DNA of 64,000 nt from Solanum dulcamara (Eukaryota; Streptophyta; Magnoliopsida; Solanales; Solanaceae), in assembly GCF_947179165.1 (NCBI RefSeq), contig NC_077241.1, positions 31,801,246 through 31,865,245 on the forward strand, written 5' to 3'. The stretch's first letter is position 1; every line of letters begins with the position of its first letter. A program made the position numbers and the translations under genes. This document shows, one piece after another, positions 23,516-34,269 of this stretch. The notes below the pieces were generated by a model. It was given only the letters and a program-made list of their open reading frames with translations, had not been told where the DNA came from and made no database searches.

Positions 23516-25141
23516 AGTATGGCAAGTTTAGCTCATTTGCAGGTTTCCCAACGCCCATTGGCTAGAGAGGTTCAAACTCTGGCTAATGACTTTATAAGGC
23601 TAGAAGTAACGGAGAAAAGAGTATTTTTGGCCTGTGTGGAGGCAAAATCTTCTTTCCTTGACAAGATTAAAGAAAAGCAGTTTGATGATGAGAAGCTGAG
23701 TCGGATTCGTGACATGGTCTTGCAGGGAGAGGCCAAAGAGGCTGTGATCGATGAGGAAGGCGTCTTGAGGATTAAAAGGCGGGTATGTGTGCCCCGTATT
23801 GATACTTTGATCCAGACTATTCTTGCAGAAGCTTATAGTTCGAGGTACTCTATACATCCTGGTGCAACTAAGATGTATCGCGATCTGAGACAGCATTATT
23901 GGTGGAGCAGAATGAAGCGTGACATTGCTGATTTTGTTTCCCATTCTCCAAATTGTCAGTAGGTAAAATATGAACACCAAAAGCCTGGAGGGACACTTCA
24001 AAGAATGCCCATTCCTAAATGGAAGTGGGAAAGGATTGCAATGGATTTTATGGTCGGCCTTCCAAAGACATTGGGTAAGTTTGATTCGATATGGGTGATT
24101 GTTGATAGGTTAACTAAGTCTTCTCACTTCGTTCCAGTCAAGGTGACTTATAATGCAGAGAAGTTAGCCAAACTCTATATTCGCGAGATTGTTCGATTAC
24201 ATGGAGTTCCAATTTCTATCATATCAGATAGAGGTACGCAATTTACTTCTAACTTTTGGAGGACCTTGCATGCTGAGTTAGGTACTAGATTGGATCTTAG
24301 TACTGCATTTCACCCTCAGACTGATGGACAGTCTGAGAGGACAATTCAAGTGCTAGAGGATATGCTTTGTGCATGCGTGATAGATTTTGGTGGTCATTGG
24401 GATCAGTTTCTACCCCTGGCAGAGTTTTCATACAATAATAGCTATCACTCGAGTATTGATATGGCTCCGTTTGAGGCATTGTATGGGAGGAGATGTAGGT
24501 CTCCTATTGGTTGGTTTGACGCATTTGAGGTGAGACCTTGGGTAACTGATCTTTTGAGGGAATCACTAGAAAAGGTGAAATTTATTCAGGAGAAGCTTCT
24601 AGCAGCTCAGAGCAGGAAGAAGGAGTATGCAGACCGAAAGGTCAGGGACATAGATTTTATGGAGGGAGAGCAAGTGTTGTTGAAGGTTTCACCCATAAAG
24701 GGTGTGGTGAGATTCGGTAAGCGAGGTAAGCTCAGTCCGAGGTATATTGGGCCATTTGAAGTTCTTAAGCGTGTTGGAGAGGTGGCCTATGAATTGGCTT
24801 TACCTCCAGGTTTGTCTGGGGTGCACCCAGTATTTCATGTGTCTATGCTAAAGAAATATCATGGGGATGGAAACTATATTATTCGCTGGGATTTGGTCTT
24901 GCTTGATGAGAATTTGTCTTATGAGGAGGAACCTGTAGCTATTCTTGATAGGGAGGTCCGCAAGTTGAGATCAAGGGAGATTGCGTCTATGAAGGTCCAG
25001 TGGAGGAATCGCCCTGTTGAGGAGTCCACTTGGGAGATTGAGACTGATATGCGTGAAAGATATCCACATTTGTTCGTCGAGTCAGGTACCCTTTTCAACC
25101 CTCGCTCTTCTTTTGACCGTTCAGGGATGAACGATGGGTAA
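23516..25141 (+). pseudogene. D integrase with chromodomain-like tail (one stop)
   Basis: Same frame, interrupted by TAG 23960-23962 at the end of the integrase zinc-finger region ('[17 protein letters not shown]', 'SPNC'). From 24005 it is open for 378 residues. The catalytic Asp, Asp and Glu codons are at about 24044, 24227 and 24335 ('AMDFMVGLP', 'ISDRGTQF', 'TDGQSERT'). Then come 'ARRCRSPIGWF'-like and 'GPFEVLKRVGEVAYEL' blocks, 'HPVFHVSMLKKY', and a chromodomain-like end ('VQWRNRPVEESTWE'), closing with TAA 25139-25141. Such tails are thought to steer insertion to marked chromatin. The integrase core residues are intact here. Confidence 0.93.
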
Positions 25142-25153
25142 ATTGGTATCTGT

Positions 25154-27175
25154 TGTAACGACCCATTAGGTCGTTTTGAGTATTAGAAATTTTTATTTCA
25201 TAAAAGACTCATCCCGTAAAGTTTTAATGGGTATTTTGGACTAATTGATAACCATAGTTATTTAGTTAAGGGGTGAATTTAGATAACTTAATTCAATTAG
25301 TGGACTAAATTGATAATTTAGTTAATACATTATACCACTTGTTCAATACATATAAAAATATATTAGTAGGATTTAGCTTTTATTTATTTATTGATTCATG
25401 ATTAATTACCCTAAATTATAAAAGAAAACAAACAAAGAGGAAAACCATACCTGGGCGCCGACGAAGGGGATTCCATGTTGTAGGTGAGGTTTCCATTGCA
25501 TAAGTATTTTTTCAAGAATGTTAATAGCTATATTAATTTATTATATTATTAACTTGTGAAAGATTTAGGAAATTGAATGTGCATATTGCTATGCACAGTG
25601 GGTTATGGATGGTAAACCAAAAAAAAAACGTATATATATAGTTACCATTAAGTTGAACAGAAAGAAGAAAAGTTTTTATTTTATTGGAATACTTGAGTTG
25701 CTGATGATGTTTTCATGGACAATTAATATACATATGTGTCCTTAGATCGTAGCCTCTATGAAGTGTCGTAAATTGGCTTATTTTCTTATTATTATCACAT
25801 TATAATTTAAGTTGGTAGATAGGTAATTAAATGCTTGTGTATTATATTATATGAATACCATTAAAGCTATATTATTTGGAAGAATTAAGACCTAATCCTA
25901 GACTTGAGATATTAGTTGGTATCAAAATTTAAGAATTAATTATAGAGTTGGGGTGAGTTGTTGGGTCTAAGTTAAACATGTAAATAATATTGGTGTCTAC
26001 AGACTAGTTATTTATAAATATTGTATAATTGATAGATTGGAAACGTGAGGCTTTGAAGGAAGGAAAGACATTCCTGAATTAACTTGCTTGGATTCAGTTC
26101 TTCGATTGAGGTAGGTTATGGTTTTATTCTACATCATAGATAGACTCTTAATAGTGATTGATATTCATGGAGTAATATGTGTGAAGTTTACTACGCATTT
26201 AATTGTTGTGGTTTGGATGGTTGATATGTTATTGTTATTGGTCTAAAATCCCAAGGCCATGAAATCCATAATCTTGAACTTGCCTTATTAAAAATGGTGT
26301 CTTGAATAAAGAAGGCTTGATGAAATATTGTTAATAAAGTGGAATATAATCATAAGGAATGATAAATTAATTATATTTGGATCGGGTGTCATGTTCCGAC
26401 ATGGTATATTTGGATCGGGTGTCACGTTCCAACACGGTATATTTGGATCGGGTGTCATGTTCCGACACGGTATATTTGGATTGGGTGTCATGTTCCGACA
26501 CGGTATATTTGGATCGGGTGTCACATTCCGGCACGGTAATATTAAAGGGAAATAAATTAAAATTACTTAATGCTACCCAATCTCCAAAAACTCATATTTT
26601 AAAGAGTGTGGTGTGGAGGCTTGAGTCCTCATATGTGATCTTGATATTGTTGACCGGTTATGTAATTGTTTGTTGGTTGCCACCTGTTAAGTGTTGTTGT
26701 TGATTTCCCACTATTTTTTAATGTATATTGATTTCTATTTTGAGTCGACCGATGATACCTACTCAGTACGTGTTGTCTTGTACTGACCCTACTTGTATCT
26801 TTCTTGTTTTATTTTGTGGAGTGCAGCGAGTGTTCCACAGACTTCGACTCGACCTCAGCTCTAGTCAGTCTCAAGATCATCGGATTTCAGGGTGAGCTAT
26901 CCTTCTGGCTCATGATGGATTCTCTCGGTTATGGCATAGTGTCTTTAGTTTTCAGACACATTTTATTATTTGTTCATTTTGGTGCTTGATGTTCCAGACT
27001 TAGTTTTAGAATTTAGATGTTCTTCATGTGATGACTTTTAGATTTTGGGGAATGTATTTTTTTGAGTTTTTGCGTTATTGTTATTAGTTGGGGTTTGTAT
27101 CGTTGGTTCTCCCACCCAGGAGGTTAAGTGTGGGTGCCACTCACGGCCCATTTGGGGTCATGACAGTAATAATGC
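25154..27175 (+). mobile_element. 3' LTR of D
   Basis: 2022 bp from TGTAACGACCC to GGGTCATGACA, 12 bp after the pol stop. A purine-rich stretch overlapping the stop ('gatgaacgatgggtaaa') may act as the polypurine tract, though it is not a clean run. It aligns with 17992-19991 along its whole length with scattered single-base changes and small indels. Confidence 0.95.
26372..26536 (+). repeat. Five 33-bp direct repeats in the 3' LTR of D
   Basis: Same array as at 19197-19361, also five units, with a different set of point changes. Equal copy number in both LTRs fits copying from one template. Confidence 0.95.
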
Positions 27176-27452
27176 ATTTAAATATTTATCTTGAAAAAAG
27201 TTGAGAAATTAAAGCTATATTTTATGCATTCACTGAGTTGCGGAGTAGAACTATTTTAAAGAGAAGTTATGAGTTGAAAAGAGTTGAGTTAAATTGAGTA
27301 ATGTCTAATGAGATAATATTTTGAATAATTATACTCACTTGAGTTCATGAGCATAATTGTATATTTTGGGAATAGTATTGAGCATCGATTTGGGTAAGAT
27401 TTTAGATAACTCAAACCCCATAAACTACGTAGTTAGTGTAGGATATGATCAT
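27176..27452 (+). repeat. Array spacer 3, part right of element D
   Basis: Begins with the target duplication GTAAT, then continues spacer sequence (compare 15376-15652). With 17671-17991 it makes a spacer of about 593 bp. Confidence 0.8.
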
Positions 27453-29355
27453 TATAACATTTCTCAAAATGCTCACAAGTCCCTTAAGAATGCCTTGGGA
27501 ATAGGCCGCTCATGCAATGCATTATCCATAATCTTTTTAGCAAATCTGAGTTTGGAATACCGATTAGGGGGTCAAAGCCTATGGGAGAATGGTCTCAGTG
27601 GATTTTTAGAACTCGTATATCCAAAGATAGATTTTCAATGAAACTGCACAAAACAGTAAAGTTCGCGTCAAGTCCGCGTTACGGATCTGGCGATGTATTT
27701 TTGGCCGAATTTAATTTTTAGTAAGGGCACTTTAGAATTTTCCCTAATTATTAGTTATTGAACCTAGATGTTTTTAGGACCTAATTTAGCTCTATAAATT
27801 AACCTAAACTTTTAATTCTATTTATTCTTCTATATTTCACCTGCTCAAATATTTCTCTCTACAAAAGACTCTTAAGGACTCCATTGATGACTTCAAGTAA
27901 ATTCACTCAAGCTCTCCATCAAAACTCTAAAGTTATTACAAATTATTTGGTTTTCTCAATCAAGGTATGTGGGTATTGATTCATTGATTCTTTTATCCAT
28001 GAAGCCCAGTCAATTTTTCAAGTTTTCTATCAAACTAAAGTATGGTATATTATTAGTCTATTTTGATATAAATTGATGGTTATTGCATTGTATTGAAGAT
28101 TTTTTTTCATGAATTCTCCTATATTGATCTTTAAGGTTCATAATGTAAATTATGGGTATTTTCAATAATACTTCCTAATGATATTATCTTTATGAATTAT
28201 GTATGAGATGATAGAAAGTATATGATCATGTATCTTCTCAAGTCAATTTCATGATTTTCAAATCAATTGATCATGCACTCATGTCTTACCCTAAGTTCAA
28301 GTATAAGCTATGATCATGAATTTCCACGTACGAATTATGTCTATGTATGCGTGATTTGTAATTTAGAAGGACAATACCTGCATTTCACTTATGTTATGAA
28401 AATGAGCTACTCTATGATTTCAAACCTATGATTATGACTATGATATAAGAAATTATTATTCTATATTCTGCATGTATTTCATGAGATTTTACTTAGCACA
28501 GAGTGGACTTGAGGTGGGGGCCCTACCAAAAGTCCTAGTAGAAACTTTATATCTCTTAAACTATGTGCAACCGTAGGTTTCCTTCATGTCCTAGCAATTA
28601 GATCTACATATAGCGTATGTATGACCCACCTAGCGGGGAAGAGTTTACCTTGGCAAGTGAATTTCCCTTTTTTTCCTTGTATGGAGAGACAACGGGATTC
28701 CATGTTATAGATTGCATGGTCTTATTTTTGGTTATTATTCCTATCTCATATATGTATGATCTCATATCTATTCCATGATTTAAATTATGCTTTTAAAAAT
28801 GCTTTGGTCAATATGATTTTCTCATAACTTTACTTATCTCATGTTATCATGTGTTTTACTTGACCATTGCATCCCATGATTTATGTTCCATGTTATTTTC
28901 TCATACTTAGTACATTCCAATGTACTAATGCATACTTTTTGCCTACATTGTCTCATAATGTAGGAGTTGAGGTTGAAGATCATACTCATCTACGTCGCTA
29001 GTTAAGCTTTTCTATCCGGCAGTGTGTGGTGAGTCCTCATTTATCGGGGATTAATCATCGAGTTGGTTATTGTTTTCAAAGACTTTTGTTATGTTTTATA
29101 TTGTGGGTAAGCTAAGGACATGCCTTAGCCTCTGCCCATGCTCATGAGTAGAGGCATCTAGTTGGACAAATGTTTCTAGTTTATGTTGTGATATGACATT
29201 CTTCATTTGCTATTCATGATTTAGACTCTCTTATGATGTTTCCGCATTTGCTTTACCTCCTTATGTATGGTTATCATACGTACGAGAGGCTTGGATAAAG
29301 CCCTTTGGATTTTTGATCGCAGTGTTATGTCTAGGCCCTAGGTCTGGTCGTGACA
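27453..29355 (+). mobile_element. LTR4 of the tandem array (A type)
   Basis: About 1903 bp, from a decayed start TATAACATTTC to GGTCGTGACA at 29355. Unlike LTR2 and LTR3 it stays A type throughout: after 'ggtatgtgggtattgatt' it continues 'cattgattcttttatcc' with no B insert. It carries both LTR hairpins in perfect form (28907-28964). It is not followed by another spacer. Confidence 0.8.
28907..28964 (+). other. Two hairpins in LTR4
   Basis: Hairpin 1: TTAGTACATT (28907-28916), loop CC, AATGTACTAA (28919-28928), a perfect 10-bp stem. Hairpin 2: CCTACATT (28942-28949), 7-base loop, AATGTAGG (28957-28964), a perfect 8-bp stem. They lie just before the conserved 'gttgaggttgaagatc' block. Confidence 0.8.
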
Positions 29356-30186
29356 ACCATACTGTTAGTTTGGGTGACTCCTCACTTCAGTCTCTAATTC
29401 TGACTTTTATTAGATCTATGAGATAAGTTTGCATCCCTTACCTAGGCAAAGTATTGGATGACTGTGGAAATAATAACTGTTTGTTGTATCATCACGATGA
29501 TCATGATGATTGTTTTCAATTAGAAAAACTTTCCAATGAGTAAAAAATATTATTTTATATTGAGTTGCATTATTTATCTATATTTTTTAAAGCATTTTCT
29601 TATTATTATATTTCATGCTTTATTGAGTTGCGTTATTTGAGTATTCATCCCATTGAGTTAATTGAGTATTCTTATGTAAGTTATTTTTAACTATTTTACA
29701 TATCGTACATTCCATGTACTGACACCATTCGGCGATGCATCATTTTGATGCAGATACATGTGATAGAGATACTCAACAGGCAAATCATTGAAAGATCACC
29801 TCGATATTATAGTGAGTCCTCTTTGCATTCGGCGGAGTTCTTAGTCATTTATTTTAGTGTTTATTCATTAGTCTTTTGAGGTAGTCATGGACCTGTCCTG
29901 GTACCTTTTCAGATGCAGTTAAAGGCTTCATAGACTAGATATAGACAAAGCGGGAGTTATTTTGAGTTTTAGACATCATGTTTTAAACTATTCATATATT
30001 TATATACTTGATTATTTGATACTATTAGTTGAGAAGAATTACATTTATTCTTTATATATGCCAATCTGAGTTAGTTTTGCTATGAGTTAATTCTTCCACT
30101 GTGTAGGTAGCTAAACCAAGGTTCACTTGGGAAAAAATGATTTTTGGGTGTCAACCACGCCTAGGGTATAGACTCAGATAGTGACA
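29356..30186 (+). mobile_element. E-type LTR, 3' part
   Basis: Non-coding sequence unlike A-D in base order but with the same LTR design: two hairpins (29705-29752), then 'gtgagtcctc' as in A LTRs, then an end 'gatagtgaca' at 30186 like GTCGTGACA. It joins LTR4 without a visible start, so it is truncated at the 5' side. The family call is inference. Confidence 0.5.
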
Positions 30187-30329
30187 CTTTTGTTCATTGA
30201 TTTTGTTTTTGCAATTCAATTAAAAATTCTCAATTTTCATACTATTTCTTGTAAGTGTATAATTTATTTTAACCATAATTTTATTAATTGTGATCAAACA
30301 TTATGAGTAGTTAGTTCCACAAATAGGGT
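30187..30329. other. Unassigned AT-rich stretch
   Basis: Between the E LTR end and the A2 LTR start. I see no gene, repeat or motif. Confidence 0.4.
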
Positions 30330-32457
30330 TATAAGTCCTCGAAAGTTAAAAAATAGAAACAAAGGAAAGATGCTTGGAAATGGACTAAGTCAGAGTCTAT
30401 GACTCAACGTACAAGTCCAGAAGACTCCTACAAGTCGTAAGAGGGATTCGTAGGGTCGATGCTGATGTATGGAAAATTGGTGAAGTCAGGAGGTGGGTCT
30501 ATGAGTCAGTTGACAACTCGTAGGGTTGATAAACATTAGTAGTAATGAGTCGTTATTGTAGTGTCTGATTCTTGCAAGAATACAAGGCTTGGGACTTTTT
30601 CTACGACTCAACAGGACGAGTCATAGAACTTTTGATGAGTTGTAAAGGGAATCATATAAGAAACTTCAGAGACTCAATTTTTAGGGTTTTTCAGGGGTTG
30701 TTAGGAAAATTGGATCTAAGACCTGTAAACATTTCGCTGAATCGTAAGGACCCATTCATAGGGTTGCCCGACAAGAATTAATGAGGGATAGTTTGGTGTT
30801 TTTACTATAATTCATTAATGTATATTGATATTTTTGGGACTAGATTCTTCCTTATTAACTACCCTAAGTACTCCTAAGACCTCTCATTCTGTCATTAACT
30901 CTAAAATTCTCAAACCTTTTCTCTCAAGGCTCCTCTCAAAGGTCTTCTTCTTCGTCAAGGAACTTGCTAGGGTTTCTTCAAGAACAAGTTTTCTTTTTTC
31001 AATATCAAGGTCAAAATCACCATGGTATGTGGGTCTTCATCCATGGGTACCTTTCAACCATGGAATCACAAAGTTTTATCTCTAAAATTCTCTATGATTT
31101 TACTATTCAAAGGCCCCAACTTTATGATTATGCATTGGGTCTTCTTATTCATGGTATATTATATTATTATTGATGAAATTACACATCTAGTTGATATTAT
31201 TTTTATGAATTATGTATGGGTTGATATAATTACTATGATCATGCATGTTTTAAATCTAATTTCATGGTTTTCAATAAAATTGTTTATGTATTCAAGTTTC
31301 TACTCTATATTTCAAGTATAAGCTATGATTATAGATTCTAATTATGATCAAGATATGAATTTCATGCAAGTTATGGAAGAGGTGACTTAGGATACTTAAT
31401 TGATGACGTTGAAACCTAATGACATGTATTATACACGTATGATTTGTGATGTTGAAGGATTTTACTCACATTACAATTATCATATGAAAATGAGCTACAC
31501 TATGAGTTTTAAAACCTATGAACAAGCCTATGATATAAGTTAAGTACCATAACTATGTTATGCATCCCATGAAATTTAACTTAGCACTGAAGGAGGCTTA
31601 AGGTGGGGGCTCGACCTACGGGGACCTTATATAAAGTTGCTTATCTCATAACTACATTCTACCTTAGGATTTTTCTTTATGGACTAGCTAGTTGATCCAC
31701 ATATAGCACATGTTCATGACCCGCCTAGCGGGGTAGAGTCTACCTTGGAAAGTAGATTCCCCTTTCTTCTATTGTATGGAGAGACATCACGATTCCATGT
31801 TATACCTTGCACAGTCTTACTGTCGGTTATGGTTCTATTGCATATATGTATATTTACTTTATGTAGTCTTCATGATCTCATCTATGTATCTTGAATGCTT
31901 TGATCAAACTATGGTTTTCTCATGACTCTACTTATTTTCTTTTATATCATGCAAGTTGTTTGATCATTACATCTTATGTCTTATATTACATGGCATGACT
32001 GCATACTTAGTATATTCAAATTTACTAAGTCATATTTTATTACCTATATTGTATCATAATGTAGGGGTCGAAGATCACATCTATTTTCCACGTGACTAGT
32101 TAACTTCCTAGACATTGAAGATTAGTGAGTCCTCATGTATTTGAGGCCAATTTATGAGTTTACTTCTTTCAAAAAGTCTTTTGTTATTTGAGGGTGAGCT
32201 ACTTTTGTTATTTGAGGGTGATCTAGGTACACGTCTTAGCCCCTGCGCATATTGATCAATAGAGACTTGTTTGACACACTATGTAGAATCTATATTATCG
32301 TGTTTCTTACTTTTTATGATACATATGTTTAGACTTTCTTATGCTTTTCCACTTATTTATAGCTTATGCATGCTTACGATATATCAATAGGCTTTGTTGA
32401 ATCCCTTCCAGGTTTTGATAGTCGTGTCACATCTAGCGGCTAGTCTTGGTCATGAAA
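30330..32457 (+). mobile_element. 5' LTR of A2 (B type)
   Basis: About 2.1 kb. It starts TATAAGTCC (decayed TGTAAGACC) and ends GGTCATGAAA (decayed GTCGTGACA), with a primer binding site directly after. The first 450 bp hold the TGACTCAT-rich B section. Hairpin 2 near 32041-32062 is kept with one G-T pair. Open frames 30572-30781 and 30825-31321 lie in LTR sequence and show no domain. Confidence 0.8.
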
Positions 32458-32461
32458 AACT

Positions 32462-32473
32462 TGGTATTAGAGC
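32462..32473 (+). other. Primer binding site of A2
   Basis: TGGTATTAGAGC, one C-to-T change from the initiator-Met PBS, four bases after the LTR end. Confidence 0.8.
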
Positions 32474-32712
32474 ACAAGATTTATGAGTATCGTAGGGAGT
32501 CCAACATGCCACGTCAAGTAGAGTCTTATTCATGAATGTGAAGCGCACCAAATATATGAATAGGAGTCTATAAGGTGTTCTAGGAAATCTTCACTTCTTT
32601 CATGATCTATGTCATGCCATAGAGGGTACTCTAATTCTTCCTCTCTCTAATAATTGTTCTTTGCGATTTTCAAAAAATACCTCTAAGAAGAGTTGTACCA
32701 AACCAAGGGGTT

Positions 32713-34269
32713 GTGGCTCCTCCTAATCCTCCAACTCCAGATTTTAGGGTGAGGAATTTTACAAGGATGAACCCTCCCAAATTCCATGGATCAAGGGTTG
32801 ATGAAGATCACCAAGAGTTCATTGATGAGGTATATAGGGTGGTGGACATAGTGGGGGTGACTTTAGGGGAAAAATCAGAGTTGGCAGTCTACTAACTCGA
32901 GGGTGTTGCTCAAGTTTGGTACACTCAATGGAAGTCCAAGAGAGTTGATGAGGGTCTTATTGGTAGGAAGTCTTCAAGCTTTCTTTCCTTGATCGTTTCT
33001 TCCTACTTTAGCTAAAGGAGAAAAAAGTGTTGGAGTTCATAAATCTCAAACAAGGCAATATGGGTATGAGCAATTATGCCCTCAAGTCAACCAAGCTATC
33101 CAAGTATTCTCCTTTATTTGTTGTCGATCCACATGACCAAATGAGCCAATTTATATAGGTGTTGTCTGACTTGGTTGCAAAGTAATGTCGGACTGCTATG
33201 CTTGTTAATGAGGTTTGACAAGGCCAAGGTTCTTCTCATGTTTTGGGAAAGAGGTTTGACAAGAATAGGGTGCCATACCCTAAGGTTCAAGGTAGAGGTG
33301 TGAATGCTAGTAGTCCTACATTTCCCAAGTGTGCTAAGTGTGGGAAAAATAATGGAGGAATGTGTTTGATAGTGATGGGTACTTTCAATGGATGTGGCAA
33401 GATAGGCCACAAACACTCCGAGTGCCCAAATATTTCTAATAGAGGTAGAATAGGTTGTCCTCAATGCCAAGATTCTCATGGAGGAAAAATGCAACAAGGT
33501 GCCCAAACTCAACAAAAGGTTGGTCAACACAATAACCAATTCTATACTCTTCATGCTAGGCTAGATTTAGATGAGACTCCCGATGTTGTTATGGGTCCTT
33601 AACTTTGATGTTTATGCATTTCTTGATTTGGGTGCAAACTTTTCATTTGTTACTCATTATCTTACCATGAGATTTGATATGTGTCCCGAAACTTAGTTAG
33701 AGACTTTTTCAGTTTATAGCCTCGTTGGTTATTTGGTGTTAGCCAAGAGAATCTATAGAATTTGTCCCATGTTGGATTTGCATAATGTTACTCCTTGTGA
33801 TCTTGTTGAACTTGACATGACCGATTTTGACATTATTCTTAGTATGGATTGGTTACATGCCTCTTATGCATCCATTGATTGTAGAATCCATAGGGTCAAG
33901 TTTTAATTTCCTAATGAGCCAATTCTTGAATAAAAAGGTAATGATTTGATGGTTAAGGGTAGATTCATCTCATTTCTTATGGCCCAAAAAATTATTTCCA
34001 AAGGGTGAATTTATCATATAGTGTGAGTTAGGGACATTGATTCTAAAACTCCTAATCTTGAGTTGGTCTCTATCTTTAAAGAGTTTCCCTATGTGTTTCC
34101 CGATGATTTGCTCGATTTTCCTCCTAAAGGGAAATTGACTTTGGCATAAGGAGTTAAAGGAGCAATTGAATGTCTTGTTTTCTAATAGCTTCATAAGGCC
34201 AAGTATTTCACCATTGGATGCTCCTATATTATTTGTTATGAAGAAAGATGGTTCGCTTCGTATGTGTAT
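32713..34269 (+). pseudogene. A2 gag, protease and start of RT (broken)
   Basis: Gag homologous to A1: 'RNFTRMNPPKFHGSRVDEDH' (32713-32895), then after a stop 'GVAQVWYTQWKSKRVDEG' and more frameshifts. 33243-33602 is open and holds a zinc-knuckle pair. The second knuckle reads N-G-C-G-K-I-G-H-K-H-S-E-C with its first Cys missing. The protease region from about 33601 has 'FLDLGANFSFV', where the active-site D-T/S-G reads D-L-G. RT begins with '[17 protein letters not shown]' and is cut at 34269 by a solo LTR. Many stops are present, as in an old copy. Probably the same family as A1 (similar gag). Confidence 0.82.

Larger units (their letters stand above)
17992..27175 (+). mobile_element. D: complete Ty3/gypsy chromovirus-type retrotransposon
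   Basis: 9184 bp: 5' LTR, initiator-Met primer binding site, one gag-pol reading frame with premature stops but no frameshift, 3' LTR, and an exact 5-bp target duplication GTAAT. The LTRs are very similar (by eye roughly 2-3% differences, not computed). Domain order gag, zinc knuckle, protease, RT, RNase H, integrase, GPF-type region and chromodomain-like tail fits the Tekay/Del branch of plant chromoviruses; that placement is inference. It is the youngest large insertion in the window but cannot make an intact polyprotein. Confidence 0.95.

Noticed and set aside
29356..30186. Possible host intergenic or intron sequence
   Set aside because: The twin hairpins, the 'gtgagtcctc' block and the GTGACA end make a diverged LTR more likely, though with modest confidence.
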